Origin: Flavobacterium endoglycinae
Lineage (GTDB): Bacteria > Bacteroidota > Bacteroidia > Flavobacteriales > Flavobacteriaceae
Length of the DNA: 64,000 nucleotides
Reading direction: 5' to 3'
Assembly (NCBI RefSeq): GCF_017352115.1
Contig: NZ_CP071448.1
Coordinates: 1,387,001 to 1,451,000 of the forward strand
Made by a program: the position numbers and the translations under genes. Positions 40,601-48,934 of this stretch are shown one piece after another. The notes beneath the pieces were generated by a model, which was not told where the DNA came from, did no database searches, and worked only from the letters and a program-made list of their open reading frames with translations. Numbering within the stretch: position 1 is the stretch's first letter; every line of letters starts with the position of its first letter.

Positions 40601-42741
40601 GCGTGTAAGTTGAGTTTTTCTAAATCGGCAATATCCAGATTTAATTTTAATTTGATGGTTGGATATTTGTCTTTTGTATCACCGCTGGCTGTTAAATCAA
40701 AATTTAAATTTGGATCTTTCATTCCCGATTTTACGGCAAAAGATCCGTTTTCGATATTTCCTTTTAATACTAGATTTTTATATTCATATCGGTTAAAAAC
40801 AGCTTTCTGAACCAAACCGTCAATTACCGCATTAGCAGTTTTTGGATCTAAACCATTTCCTTTAACTTTTGCTTTAAGGGTAATTTTTCCAATTGAATCA
40901 TTTTTGATTAATCGGCCTAAATCAAATTCCTGCAGCCACACATCTGCATCGTATTTTTCTCTTTTCTTAATGCGCTGATCGAATAAGGCATCGATCTTAG
41001 CATTTCCAAAACTGCTGTTTAAAGCCAGATTGGTTTTAAAATTCTGAATTGAACCTTTAAATTTTCCCTGCAAATTTAACTGCGAAGGCAATTGAATATT
41101 CTTCGGAATTGTTCCAGTTGGCACAAACATATTGATGTCTTTTGAAGTGCTCGAAATCTTCTTGATATTCAAATCATAATAAGCTTTTTGAGCTTCAGGA
41201 AGTCCAGCGATCTTCCCCGAAAGGGAAACTTTTGTCGCGCCAATACCACTCATTTCAAATTTTGAAATATTCAAATCTTTTACTTTTCCGTTTACACGGC
41301 TGTCTATATATACAACCGCATTTGGATTGCTCTTAAACGGATTTGTTTTCTGTAAATCTGGAACGAATAACAGAATGTCTTTGAAACCAATTTTAGATTG
41401 TTTTAAATTGGCATCGACAGCTAGATTTCCTAAATCTTTTTGAAGTGATGCAAGCGATTTATATTGAGCTTTTACTTTGTCCTGTACTAATGTCTGCGGT
41501 GTTTTTAAATACAAATTATCCAAAGACGCATTTTGAGGTCCATAAAAGAATTCGGTTTTTAATGCCTGAATCTGTAAACCGCTTTTTTCGTTTACGGTCA
41601 GTGTTTTTATATTTCCCGAAATGGTATCGTTTCCGTAATATAATTTCTCTGCTTTAAAGTTGAATTTATTCAAATCCAAATGCATATAATCAATTCCTTT
41701 TGTTTTGGGTTTTGACTGCATATCATCAAATTTGAAAGCAATATTTTCTAAATCAGCATCGTTCAGCTTTACTTTCCAACCCGCTTGTTTTATGGCTGTT
41801 GAATCTAAATTTGGTGTTTGAATCTGCTTATCTTTTGCACCCAGACGCAAATTTCCTTTAAGATTTTTAACTTCAAAAGTATCAAAATCCAAAAACTGTT
41901 TATTAAGATCAATCTCATTTACTATTAAATTTAAATTTCCTAAACGAATACCCGAATTAAGTTTGGAATCTTTGTTATCATAAAGAATATCAATTTTAGA
42001 AAGGCTGATTTTTCCGAGTTCTAAATTGAAATCTTTTCTTTTCGAAATGGTATCGACAGTTTCAACCGAAACTTCAGCGATTTTTTCGACAAAATCTTGA
42101 TCTAAAACTAGTTTTAATCCATCGAGATTGATTCTCGGAATATTAAACTTCATATTATCCAAGTCGAATTCCCTAAATTTCGTATCAAAATGTGTCAAGT
42201 TTACCCGAATATCGTTTTTAGAGTAATCGTCTTTAAAATTGAATTTAACCTGATCCAAATTGACTTTTACCACCGATATTTTAAACGGTTTGCTATTCGG
42301 ATCTTCAACTTTTGGTTCTTTAGATTCGAATGCTTTTATGATATAATCGAAATTGAAAACGCCGTCTTTGTTTCTCGAAATATTAGCTTTTACATTTTCA
42401 AGAGAAACAGAGTTGATTTCGAGTTCGCTGCTAACAAGTTTAAAAAGGTCGACATCTACTTCTAAACGTTTACCTGCCAGTAAAGTATCTTTTTTTTGAT
42501 CTTCAAAATAGAAACCTTCCAGAACTACATCTTTAGGAAATTTAATGAGGATTTTATCGAGAGAAACCTTAGTTTTTATTTTCTTATGGAGATAGGTAAC
42601 GGCTTTATCTTTAACGAAATTTTGTACGGACGGAACCTGAATCAAAATTATAATAAGCAATAACAAGGCGATTACAGAAATCCCGCACCAAAGCAGAATG
42701 CGAAGTGTTTTTTTAAGAAAATAAACGGGTTTCTTATTCAT
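37630..42741 (-). CDS. tamB: TamB, translocation and assembly module
   Basis: A 1703-residue envelope-spanning protein. One N-terminal transmembrane segment (about 10-31, LLWCGISVIALLLLIIILI) is followed by long beta-helical repeats (AsmA-like groove) and a C-terminal DUF490 domain (about 1320-1620, LLLNRFVGENPF, QLNNLAGELITGFEVN), ending in a Lys/Glu-rich tail. It links inner and outer membranes and works with TamL; TamB-type groove proteins carry phospholipids. Larger size than the 1259-residue E. coli protein is normal in this phylum. It overlaps tamL by 17 bases and heads the operon. Confidence 0.92.
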   Translation of the reverse strand: MNKKPVYFLKKTLRILLWCGISVIALLLLIIILIQVPSVQNFVKDKAVTYLHKKIKTKVSLDKILIKFPKDVVLEGFYFEDQKKDTLLAGKRLEVDVDLFKLVSSELEINSVSLENVKANISRNKDGVFNFDYIIKAFESKEPKVEDPNSKPFKISVVKVNLDQVKFNFKDDYSKNDIRVNLTHFDTKFREFDLDNMKFNIPRINLDGLKLVLDQDFVEKIAEVSVETVDTISKRKDFNLELGKISLSKIDILYDNKDSKLNSGIRLGNLNLIVNEIDLNKQFLDFDTFEVKNLKGNLRLGAKDKQIQTPNLDSTAIKQAGWKVKLNDADLENIAFKFDDMQSKPKTKGIDYMHLDLNKFNFKAEKLYYGNDTISGNIKTLTVNEKSGLQIQALKTEFFYGPQNASLDNLYLKTPQTLVQDKVKAQYKSLASLQKDLGNLAVDANLKQSKIGFKDILLFVPDLQKTNPFKSNPNAVVYIDSRVNGKVKDLNISKFEMSGIGATKVSLSGKIAGLPEAQKAYYDLNIKKISSTSKDINMFVPTGTIPKNIQLPSQLNLQGKFKGSIQNFKTNLALNSSFGNAKIDALFDQRIKKREKYDADVWLQEFDLGRLIKNDSIGKITLKAKVKGNGLDPKTANAVIDGLVQKAVFNRYEYKNLVLKGNIENGSFAVKSGMKDPNLNFDLTASGDTKDKYPTIKLKLNLDIADLEKLNLHAGPMKLRGNVDADITNSNPDFLNGKVFLSNVQILKDAEPIVLDSVRVIAFSDNTKNNIKISSQFLKAEVDGKYKLTTLANAVKKSLSKYIDLKTPKVNAESDEQRLAFTLTVNNDPILFKLIPKLTGLEPIKITGKYNNATDSLEVRGTIPRITYGENTISDGKINIEAKENALEYSISIATIESGSLKVPFTTLKGDVQNNILTYALEVQDAKQKQQYYIAGEFKTEDSKNIVKLDAENFVLNYDKWNVDPENAIEFGEKRLYVNKFNLDNNGNELKVQSQGTQDNAPLQVDFVNFKIETIMNMVKKDEVLMQGLINGNAVVENVMTNPTFTSDLKIDDFAFKGEKVGDLEVKLDNKTANTLAANVTLSDEGNDLKLTGDYQLKAGNFDFDIDINKLNIKSIQGFTMGNITEGTGYLSGNFKVTGNTAAPQINGELNFNDTGFRVTQLNSYFKTKNEKITFSNETITFDKFSLFDENDNELYVNGNIKSPDFRKYNFDLVVEANDFRAINSKAKDNDLFYGDLFLDTKLNVKGNLDSPVIDGTVKINKETKFTVVLPQSDPSIADREGIVEFVNEDNMYLKQTVELENQLNQSELKGMDVNVAISIDKEAELTLLIDKSNGDYLNLKGEAELVGGIDQSGKTTLTGKYEFSDGAYQMNFNGIKRKFDIQKGSFITWNGEPTMANVNITAIYKVNTAPIDLLGNQLKSESTTIQNTYKQKLPFNTLLKMNGELMKPEISFGIELPEGNYNVSSDVVELTQSRLKQLEQDPAELNKQVFALLLLNRFVGENPFQSESGGVNAESFARQSVSKILSQQLNNLAGELITGFEVNFDLESTEDYTTGTMQNRTDLNVEVSKKLLDDRLKVTVGSSFGVEGQERANEESTNIAGDVALDYQLTKDGRYMVRAYRKNQYQVAVEGQVIETGVAFVITMSYNKFRELFHRTEQERELIREEKLRKEKEKQKKREAKEKEKLQENQQENQIEGNEQKT

Positions 42742-42932
42742 ACGCCAGTAAAATGAGTTAGATTAAATTGCTTGTGGAAAAAGCAGGGTTACACATTTTA
42801 CAAAAATGTAAAATTTAACCTTTAACAATTTACATAATTATGAGCAATTATTCTAAAATTTTACGGTGAAATAGTTAATTTTCTTACTTTTCGTTGTAAG
42901 AAACAAAGGTTTAAAGAACGGAGTTTTTCCTT

Positions 42933-43892
42933 TTAGAATTTTATATGGGGCTGTTTTATTCCTAAAGTATTTATCTTTTGCTGCAGTTTGGCTAAGAATT
43001 TTTGGTGCTGTTCTGACTCGGGATTAAAACTGCGGTGGCGAAGGCTTTTCTGGATTTCATCTACTTCTTTCATAACTGAAAAACTGTCTTCTGAAATGTA
43101 ATTTTCACTGAAAAGTTTCCAAATGTAATCAATCGCAATTTGGTTGGGATGAAGCATATCTTCGTTGTAAAAACGATAATCGCGGAGTTCGTCCATCATG
43201 ATTTCATAAGAAGGAAAATAATTATGAGTTATGAGTTGTGAATTATGAGTTTTTAAAACGTCGTGAAGTGATGTAAGCAAATGTGATTTGCTTAGTTGGT
43301 TTTCTATAAATCCATCTTTAATATGGCGAACTGGAGAAATGGTAAATATAAAATTGATGTTCGGATTCAATCCCTTAATTAATTCAATTGTATTTTGAAT
43401 GCTTTTCTGAATAACTTCTGTCGAAAGCAATTCTTTTGAAAATTGTTTCTGCGGTACTTTATGACAATTAGCGACAACTTCATCGCTTTCAGTACTTCTG
43501 TAAATCCATGAAGTTCCCAATGTGATGATGACGTGCGTAGCTTCTTTTAATTGTTTATGCGTTTCTGTAACTGCTTTGTTAAGTGTTTCGAGCAATTCTT
43601 GTCTGTCTGAATTACTTAAATCCGAATGAACTTCGAAAGAATGCCAGCGTTCGTTATGAAAAAACACATCTTTTTCGCCGAAGAAATCTTGTTTGCAGAC
43701 TCTTCGAAACAGCTTTTCGATTGAAACTGGATTAAAGATTATCCCAAACGGATTGGTTTCATTTTGAAATTTAAAATAGTCGAATTTCTCAGCCATATTT
43801 TCTGCAAAACAGGAACCAATAGAAAGTACTTTCGAATTATAATCGATTGGATGGTTACTTTTTGAAATTGGGATTTGAGTTCTGAATTGCAT
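42933..43892 (-). CDS. GSCFA domain protein
   Basis: A 319-residue protein whose N-terminus carries the defining motif SIGSCFAENMAEKFDYFKF (25-43). ETNPFGIIFNPVSIEKLF, VIITLGTSWIYRS and FPSYEIMMDELRDYRFYNEDMLHPNQIAIDYIW are the other conserved blocks. The family belongs to the SGNH/GDSL hydrolase fold; Ser of SIGSC and the Asp/His of the DMLHP region may form the active site. The substrate is unknown. The DNA at 43220-43251 inside the gene (encoding THNSQLITHN) matches an intergenic repeat at 55213-55244 with four C/T differences, so a repeat appears to have been domesticated in the coding sequence. Confidence 0.85.
   Translation of the reverse strand: MQFRTQIPISKSNHPIDYNSKVLSIGSCFAENMAEKFDYFKFQNETNPFGIIFNPVSIEKLFRRVCKQDFFGEKDVFFHNERWHSFEVHSDLSNSDRQELLETLNKAVTETHKQLKEATHVIITLGTSWIYRSTESDEVVANCHKVPQKQFSKELLSTEVIQKSIQNTIELIKGLNPNINFIFTISPVRHIKDGFIENQLSKSHLLTSLHDVLKTHNSQLITHNYFPSYEIMMDELRDYRFYNEDMLHPNQIAIDYIWKLFSENYISEDSFSVMKEVDEIQKSLRHRSFNPESEQHQKFLAKLQQKINTLGIKQPHIKF
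43220..43251 (-). repeat. 32-nt AT-rich repeat inside the GSCFA gene
   Basis: On the minus strand it reads as AACTCATAATTCACAACTCA and on to AATT, 32 nt in all, matching the intergenic copy at 55213-55244 at 28 of 32 positions, all differences being C/T. It encodes THNSQLITHN in frame. Confidence 0.7.
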
Positions 43893-43937
43893 TACATGAT
43901 GGTTTTAATACAAATTTCGATTATTTTCTTCAACAAA

Positions 43938-43966
43938 AAAACCAAATGCGAGATGCATTTGGTTTT
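43938..43966 (-). terminator. Terminator of the YD-type lipoprotein gene
   Basis: Arms AAAACCAAATGC (43938-43949) and GCATTTGGTTTT (43955-43966) pair perfectly around GAGAT. On the minus strand the T-run follows, 25 bases past the stop of the lipoprotein gene that ends at 43991. Confidence 0.8.
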
Positions 43967-43990
43967 ATCTTAAATATTTTCCTTAAATTA

Positions 43991-44782
43991 TTAGTAAGTA
44001 TATTCCGTTTCGTATTCTATTGATATTCCACTTGAATCAAATGCTGTACGCTTTATAGGATATCCTTTATCATTGTATGTATAACTTGTTAAGTAAACAG
44101 CTGGATTAGGAAATTCTGTAGATACTCTGCTCGTTTTTACTATGTTATTTTTTCCAAAACCATCAACTTCGTTTAGCAAAAGGTTAAACCCTAAAATATT
44201 TTTCAGCGGATTATTTTTAGAATCAAATTCATATGTTGTTGTAATTTTTGAAGCGCCAGAAGTTTTGCTATCTTTTATAATATTACCATCCTTTAATTCT
44301 AAACTGCCTTCTCCTTCTTTTTTCTCCTGACCACTTGTTGATACTGAATAATAATTATAATTTACTAAAGCATCTGAAGTATACGTATAAACTGTTTTAA
44401 TAGTTGATAAAGCTTCAGAACCATTATCTGCAAATCCTACTTTTAGAATTCTTGTTTTTAATTTCCCATTTTCATAAGCATAGAGTACCTCTTTACTTTT
44501 TGTTTCATTCTTTTGAAAATCTAAATCAAATACTTCTTGTTTTTTAATTGTATTCCCATCGTATGTAAAAACTATTTTTGATTGTTCTCTCGTAAGGCTT
44601 ACAATTTTATTACCATCATAAGTTAAAGTACCTATACTATTTGTCCCTAAGTTTTCATTTGGATAAATGAAAGAAATTGTTTTCGGTAATGTTGAATCAA
44701 GATTTTCTGAAGAAGATTCTTCATCACTTGAGCAAGATGTAAAAATTAGCATTAAAGCACTAAAAAATAATATTTTTTTCAT
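43991..44782 (-). CDS. YD-repeat-like lipoprotein, paralogue 1
   Basis: Taken from the ATG at 44780-44782 (MKKILFFSALMLIFTSCSS, 263 residues); a longer frame would place the signal internally. The lipobox is FTSC. The mature protein is a chain of short YD-like units: TLTYDGNKIVSL, FTYDGNTIKKQ, YAYENGKLKTR, YTYTSDALVNY, YEFDSKNNPLKNILGF, YTYNDKGYPIKR. This is the repeat style of RHS/DUF4595-type surface proteins of Bacteroidota. A paralogue (45855-46604) has the same order and the NNPxKxILGF motif. The two flank a decayed metalloprotease gene. The function is unknown. Confidence 0.65.
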   Translation of the reverse strand: MKKILFFSALMLIFTSCSSDEESSSENLDSTLPKTISFIYPNENLGTNSIGTLTYDGNKIVSLTREQSKIVFTYDGNTIKKQEVFDLDFQKNETKSKEVLYAYENGKLKTRILKVGFADNGSEALSTIKTVYTYTSDALVNYNYYSVSTSGQEKKEGEGSLELKDGNIIKDSKTSGASKITTTYEFDSKNNPLKNILGFNLLLNEVDGFGKNNIVKTSRVSTEFPNPAVYLTSYTYNDKGYPIKRTAFDSSGISIEYETEYTY

Positions 44783-45174
44783 TTTTTGCAGAATATTTTT
44801 AAAGCTGTAAATATAGAATAAATCACCCATAATTTATTTACAAAAACAAACCATAAGAGAACATTTTTTTATATCATCAAATTTCGTAGAGATTCATTTT
44901 AAAATTTTAATTACCCTAAAAGTTTTATTTATATCAAAATAAGACATAATTGAATTTCGTATAAATGAAAATATATTTCCATTATTGAAATTGCAGTTTG
45001 GTACAGTATTACAACTATGCTAATCTATTTTTTTATTTCAATTGTTTCAATTTCGTCATTTTACCAAACAGTCCAAACATTTCGATTGATTCAAAAATTT
45101 TGTCTCAAAATACAGATGAATTAAATCTTTCCATATTTGAAGTATTAAATTTAGACACTAATTTATCATCCAAA

Positions 45175-45805
45175 ACAGTGCTGCTATTATCGATTGGCCG
45201 AGGAAACTGGTCAGATTATCAAAATAAATGAGACCATCAAAACAAAACGTTGATAATTTTGTAATCAATAAAAGAAATGTTACCAATTACAGCGAATATA
45301 ATCCTTTGTCAATAATGCATTATTATATTCCAGCATCGCTTACCCCAAACGGAGTTGGAGTAAACCAAATGAGTGTTCTCTCAAAAACCGATATTTCTTC
45401 AATAAATACATGTTATACTTATCCGTTACAATCAATAATAAAATCTGGCGAACGTATTGATTTAATTCTTTTTACGCATCCTGTAAAATCACCAAATGGG
45501 TTATTTATTTTGAATTTCAATAAAGGAATGCTGAGTATTCTTGACATGAAAAATCAGGAGATAATTTGAAAAGTCGGAACTACTTATCCTTCTTTAGCAA
45601 TAAAAACAATTGCTATTCTTGAAGATGGTATTTAGTTATCAGGCGAAAAGGGATTAAGATTAAAGGACTGAATATGGTAATTTGGAGAAGCGGTTCTGAA
45701 AAATATACAGGCGACGGTTATTTAGAGCTTCAAAATGACGGAAATCTTGTTTTATTTCACGATGAAATTCTTTATTGGTCTTCAAAAAAGGAAAACTATA
45801 ATACA
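45175..45805 (+). pseudogene. Decayed M12-type metalloprotease with bulb-lectin domain
   Basis: Fragments of one gene in several frames on the plus strand. NWSDYQ (ending at 45230 region) is followed in another frame by QNVDNFVINKRNVTNYSEYNPLSIMHYYIPASLTPNGVGV, which matches the Met-turn region of astacin-type/M12 peptidases (SIMHY), then LSKTDISSINTCYTYP. A bulb-type lectin follows: NGLFILNFNKGMLSILDMKNQEII, stop, and in a third frame GYLELQNDGNLVLFHDEILYW. The HExxH zinc site is missing. There are at least two frame changes and stop codons TGA (45567), TAG (about 45633) and TGA (about 45668). It is broken beyond doubt. Ends are approximate. Confidence 0.72.
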
Positions 45806-45808
45806 AAA

Positions 45809-45835
45809 AAGCCCGATGAAATTTTCATCGGGCTT
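45809..45835 (-). terminator. Terminator of the second YD-type lipoprotein gene
   Basis: Arms AAGCCCGATGAAA (45809-45821) and TTTCATCGGGCTT (45823-45835) pair perfectly and on the minus strand are followed by TTTTTGTATT. It lies about 20 bases past the stop of the gene ending at 45855. Confidence 0.82.
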
Positions 45836-45854
45836 CGTTCTGAATTTCGATTTC

Positions 45855-46604
45855 TTAGTAGAAATATTCTGTGCTGTAGTTAGATCCGTCTATATAATCT
45901 ACACTTTTAACTGGATATCCATCTGAATTATAAGTATAACTATAGGTTGCCACTACTGCTCCGTCTGATGTTTCTTTGATTTCATTGTGAGCAATTCCAG
46001 TTGCTTCACCATCAACAAATGCAATTTTTTCAAATCCTAAAATATGTTTTGCGGGATTATTTTTAGTATCATAAGTATATTTACGGTTTGCCGATTCTGA
46101 ATTGATAATATCGGTTACTTCACCATCAACAAATTTAATAGTAGATGTTCCGGAAAGGTAATCCTGAACATCTACATCTCCGCTGTATAATTTTACCGAA
46201 ATCGTTCCGTCAGCATTATGAGTAAATACTTCTTTATGCCCTCTTAATTCGCCATTGTCACTTTCAACTCTTAAAAACTCTGATAATTTTCCTTCAGAAT
46301 TATATTTAAAAGTATTGGTCTGTTCTATTGTTCCATCAGGAAGTTTAAATTCAATTTTCGTAATTAAATCACCTGTATACGTATAATACATCCCGACCTC
46401 ACCTGAGTCATCAGTAATACTTACAATTTTATTACCATCGTATTTATAATCGACATTCACTTTACTCTGACCATCCTGACTGGTTAGAATTACTTTTTTT
46501 AATAAAACTGATGATTCTGCAGAATCAGAAGAAGGAGAATCTTGACTGGAACAAGAGCTTAGCAGCAGAGACAAAGCTCCAAAAAGACATAGAATTTTTT
46601 TCAT
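45855..46604 (-). CDS. YD-repeat-like lipoprotein, paralogue 2
   Basis: A 249-residue lipoprotein (MKKILCLFGALSLLLSSCSS, lipobox LSSC). The mature part has the same repeat style as the gene at 43991-44782: VDYKYDGNKIVSI, YYTYTGDLITKIEF, FKYNSEGKLSEF, YTYDTKNNPAKHILGF and YTYNSDGYPVKSVDY near the end, in the same order. The two probably arose by duplication. The decayed metalloprotease-lectin fragment now separates them. The mature proteins are short beta-rich repeats likely exposed at the cell surface or in the periplasm. Function is unknown. Confidence 0.65.
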   Translation of the reverse strand: MKKILCLFGALSLLLSSCSSQDSPSSDSAESSVLLKKVILTSQDGQSKVNVDYKYDGNKIVSITDDSGEVGMYYTYTGDLITKIEFKLPDGTIEQTNTFKYNSEGKLSEFLRVESDNGELRGHKEVFTHNADGTISVKLYSGDVDVQDYLSGTSTIKFVDGEVTDIINSESANRKYTYDTKNNPAKHILGFEKIAFVDGEATGIAHNEIKETSDGAVVATYSYTYNSDGYPVKSVDYIDGSNYSTEYFY

Positions 46605-46990
46605 TTTTGGGGTAGGTTTGTGTTAATTGACCTAAATGTAAATAAAAACGGACCCCAAAACCTAATTTTTTTTAAACTTATTTTAATACTAAAAAAACGT
46701 ATTGTGGCACTTCTTTAATTAAATTAGTTTAAGAGAAACATATAAATATCTAAAAATCAAAAAAAGTAAAATTTGATTATTCTTCATCAGAAAAAATTCG
46801 TTCCAAACAACGAAGCACGTACAAATACTTAGCCCTTTTCTTAATTTTTTTATGATCTAATTTTAGCTTTTTATTCTTAAATCAAAGAAGAAAATAGTAA
46901 GCAAAAAAATTAGATTTTAAATAACATAAATGAACTTCACAAACTAAAACAATTCCTTATTTTTGCATCTTCCATTTTTTTAATTATTCT
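46605..46990. other. 386-bp AT-rich divergent intergenic region
   Basis: It lies between the second YD-type lipoprotein gene and the ABC exporter. A -7 element TATTTTTG is at 46958-46965. An open minus-strand frame near 46780-46885 has no start codon and was not called. No repeat or terminator was recognised. Confidence 0.6.
46958..46965 (+). promoter_or_regulatory. -7 promoter element of the ABC exporter gene
   Basis: TATTTTTG fits TAnnTTTG and lies 25 nt before the ATG at 46991. No -33 TTG at good spacing was seen. Confidence 0.55.
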
Positions 46991-48736
46991 ATGAAATTAT
47001 TATATTCTTATATAGTCAAGCATAAATTATTGTTGTTTTTTGCTTTGATTATGGCTTCTATAAACATTTGTTTCAGTTTATCAGATTCTATTATTACCGG
47101 TAAATTAATGCAGGACTGCGGAGTTGGTTTACACAAATACCAAGGAAATCCAACTGGTTTCATCAAAGCATTATCTTTCTGGCTTGGACTTTCGCTTGGT
47201 GCAGCGATGATTTCCAGAATTACCAAAAACTTTCAAGATTACTTTACCAATGTTGTCATTCAGAGAACGGGTGCGCAAATGTATACTGATGGTATTAAAA
47301 AATCACTTGACCTTCCGTATGCCGAATTTGAAGATCAGCGAAGCGGTGAAACTTTAAGCAAACTGACCAAGGTTCGTTCTGATTCGGAAAAGTTAATTAC
47401 ACTTTCCATTTCACTTATTTTCCAAACAATTGTTGGTTTTATTTTTGTGATTTTCTATGTCGCAAGAATTGATTTCCGAATTTCACTTATCTTTTTAATT
47501 ACTGCTCCCATTATTGCTTTGGTAAGTTCTTATTTGGGTAAAAAAATCAAAATTGTTTCAAAGAAAATTGTCAACCAGACTAATGCGCTAGCAGGTTCCA
47601 CAACCGAAAGTTTGCGAAACATCGAATTGGTAAAAAGTCTTGGATTGACGTATCAAGAAGAGAAACGTTTGAATTTGAATACTTTTAAAATTCTTCAGCT
47701 AGAATTGGAGAAAATCCGTTTTATCAGAAGTTTAAGTTTTATACAAGGAACAACAGTTCACTTTTTAAGAACCTGTGTGGTTTTCACTTTATATTATTTC
47801 TTGTTTGGTGGAAAAATTATTGTGGGCGATTTATTGACGATGGTATTTTTTACTTTTTTTATTTTTGGTCCGCTTCAGGAACTTGGAAACTTCATTATTG
47901 CTTTGAATGAAACCAAAGTTTCGATGGAAAATTTCAAAACATTATTAAGCGCTCCAAAAGAATTCCGTCCGAAAAACCCAAAACATGTTGGAGCAATTCA
48001 ATCTCTATTGTTTGATAATGTGAGTTTTCAGCATAAAACGGCTAAGTTCAAAGCGGTTGAAAATATCAATTTCGAAATCAAACAAGGACAGACCGTTGCT
48101 TTTGTCGGGCCTTCTGGTTCCGGAAAAACTACTTTGGTAAAATTATTAGTGGGGCTTTACACGCCTGCTGAGGGTCAGGTATTATATAATGATATTGATT
48201 CTACCGAAATTGATTTACTAGACTTACGCAAACAGTTAGGTTTTGTAACTCAAGATGCTCAATTGTTCTCGGGTACCATTCGTGAAAACTTATTGTTCGT
48301 AAAACCAAATGCAACCGACGAAGAGTTATACGACGCTTTAAAAAGAGCCAGCTGTGATAAACTTTTAAGACGTGCCGAAGATGGTTTAAATACTACTATT
48401 GGTGAAGGTGGAATTAAGGTTTCTGGTGGTGAAAAGCAGCGTCTGTCCATTGCTAGAGCAATTTTAAGAAATCCGAATTTATTGATTTTTGATGAAGCAA
48501 CTTCCGCTTTGGATTCAATTACTGAAGAAGAAATCAACGACACCATTCGAAACATTTCAGACAAAAACCGAATCACGGTTTTAATTGCACACCGCTTATC
48601 AACCGTAATGCACGCTGACAGAATATTTGTTCTGGAACAAGGTAAAATCATCGAACAAGGTAAACATGATGATTTAATTGTAGAAAAAGGACTTTATTAT
48701 GCTATGTGGCGCCAGCAGATTGGGGAGCGAAAGTAG
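46991..48736 (+). CDS. ABC exporter half-transporter, fused membrane and ATPase domains
   Basis: A 581-residue protein with six transmembrane helices (about 15-310) followed by a nucleotide-binding domain. Walker A is GPSGSGKTTL (about 372-381), the signature VSGGEKQRLS (about 476-485), Walker B LLIFDEATSALD (about 496-507) and the switch His is in LIAHRLSTV. This is a type IV ABC exporter of the MsbA/multidrug group that works as a dimer. The substrate is unknown and no partner gene is adjacent, so a homodimer is likely. It has its own promoter element, and the downstream hairpin element may end the transcript. Confidence 0.93.
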   Translation: MKLLYSYIVKHKLLLFFALIMASINICFSLSDSIITGKLMQDCGVGLHKYQGNPTGFIKALSFWLGLSLGAAMISRITKNFQDYFTNVVIQRTGAQMYTDGIKKSLDLPYAEFEDQRSGETLSKLTKVRSDSEKLITLSISLIFQTIVGFIFVIFYVARIDFRISLIFLITAPIIALVSSYLGKKIKIVSKKIVNQTNALAGSTTESLRNIELVKSLGLTYQEEKRLNLNTFKILQLELEKIRFIRSLSFIQGTTVHFLRTCVVFTLYYFLFGGKIIVGDLLTMVFFTFFIFGPLQELGNFIIALNETKVSMENFKTLLSAPKEFRPKNPKHVGAIQSLLFDNVSFQHKTAKFKAVENINFEIKQGQTVAFVGPSGSGKTTLVKLLVGLYTPAEGQVLYNDIDSTEIDLLDLRKQLGFVTQDAQLFSGTIRENLLFVKPNATDEELYDALKRASCDKLLRRAEDGLNTTIGEGGIKVSGGEKQRLSIARAILRNPNLLIFDEATSALDSITEEEINDTIRNISDKNRITVLIAHRLSTVMHADRIFVLEQGKIIEQGKHDDLIVEKGLYYAMWRQQIGERK

Positions 48737-48762
48737 TACTTTTTTTTTTCAAAATTTTTTCC

Positions 48763-48888
48763 AATAGCGTCCAGCTTTAGCTGGATGGAAAAATAAATTA
48801 AGAAAAGGGCTTTAGCCAAACTATTCCGTTTGGCTAAAGCCCTTTATTTTGAACTTCAAAAAACATCCAGCTAAAGCTGAACGCTATT
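48763..48888. repeat. Nested palindromic element, copy B
   Basis: The outer arms (48763-48787 and 48864-48888) are complementary at 24 of 25 positions and each contains AGCTTTAGCT or AGCTAAAGCT as a secondary hairpin. The inner hairpin has arms AAAGGGCTTTAGCCAAAC (48804-48821) and GTTTGGCTAAAGCCCTTT (48828-48845) with a 6-nt loop and an AT-rich tail. It shares its design and inner motif with copy A at 34339-34461. It lies between the convergent ABC exporter and alaS genes. Confidence 0.75.
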
Positions 48889-48908
48889 AATTTGAAATAA
48901 ATATCCAG

Positions 48909-48925
48909 AACCCGACAGGTTTTTT
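48909..48925 (-). other. Lone terminator arm next to alaS
   Basis: AACCCGACAGG followed by six T on the plus strand is one arm of the type of hairpin seen after lysS (arms with AACCCGACAG). The partner arm is absent, and the nested palindrome copy B begins about 21 bases further left. The complete hairpin may have been lost when that element arrived. Confidence 0.4.
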
Positions 48926-48934
48926 AACTAATTT

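Noticed and set aside
37714..42465. Several plus-strand ORFs of 60-131 codons
   Set aside because: All lie antisense to the tamB and tamL coding sequences, have no promoter and no recognisable protein features.
46776..46885. Minus-strand open frame ending KKRAKYLYVLRCLERIFSDEE
   Set aside because: It has no start codon after the preceding stop and no promoter element; its composition fits chance in AT-rich DNA.
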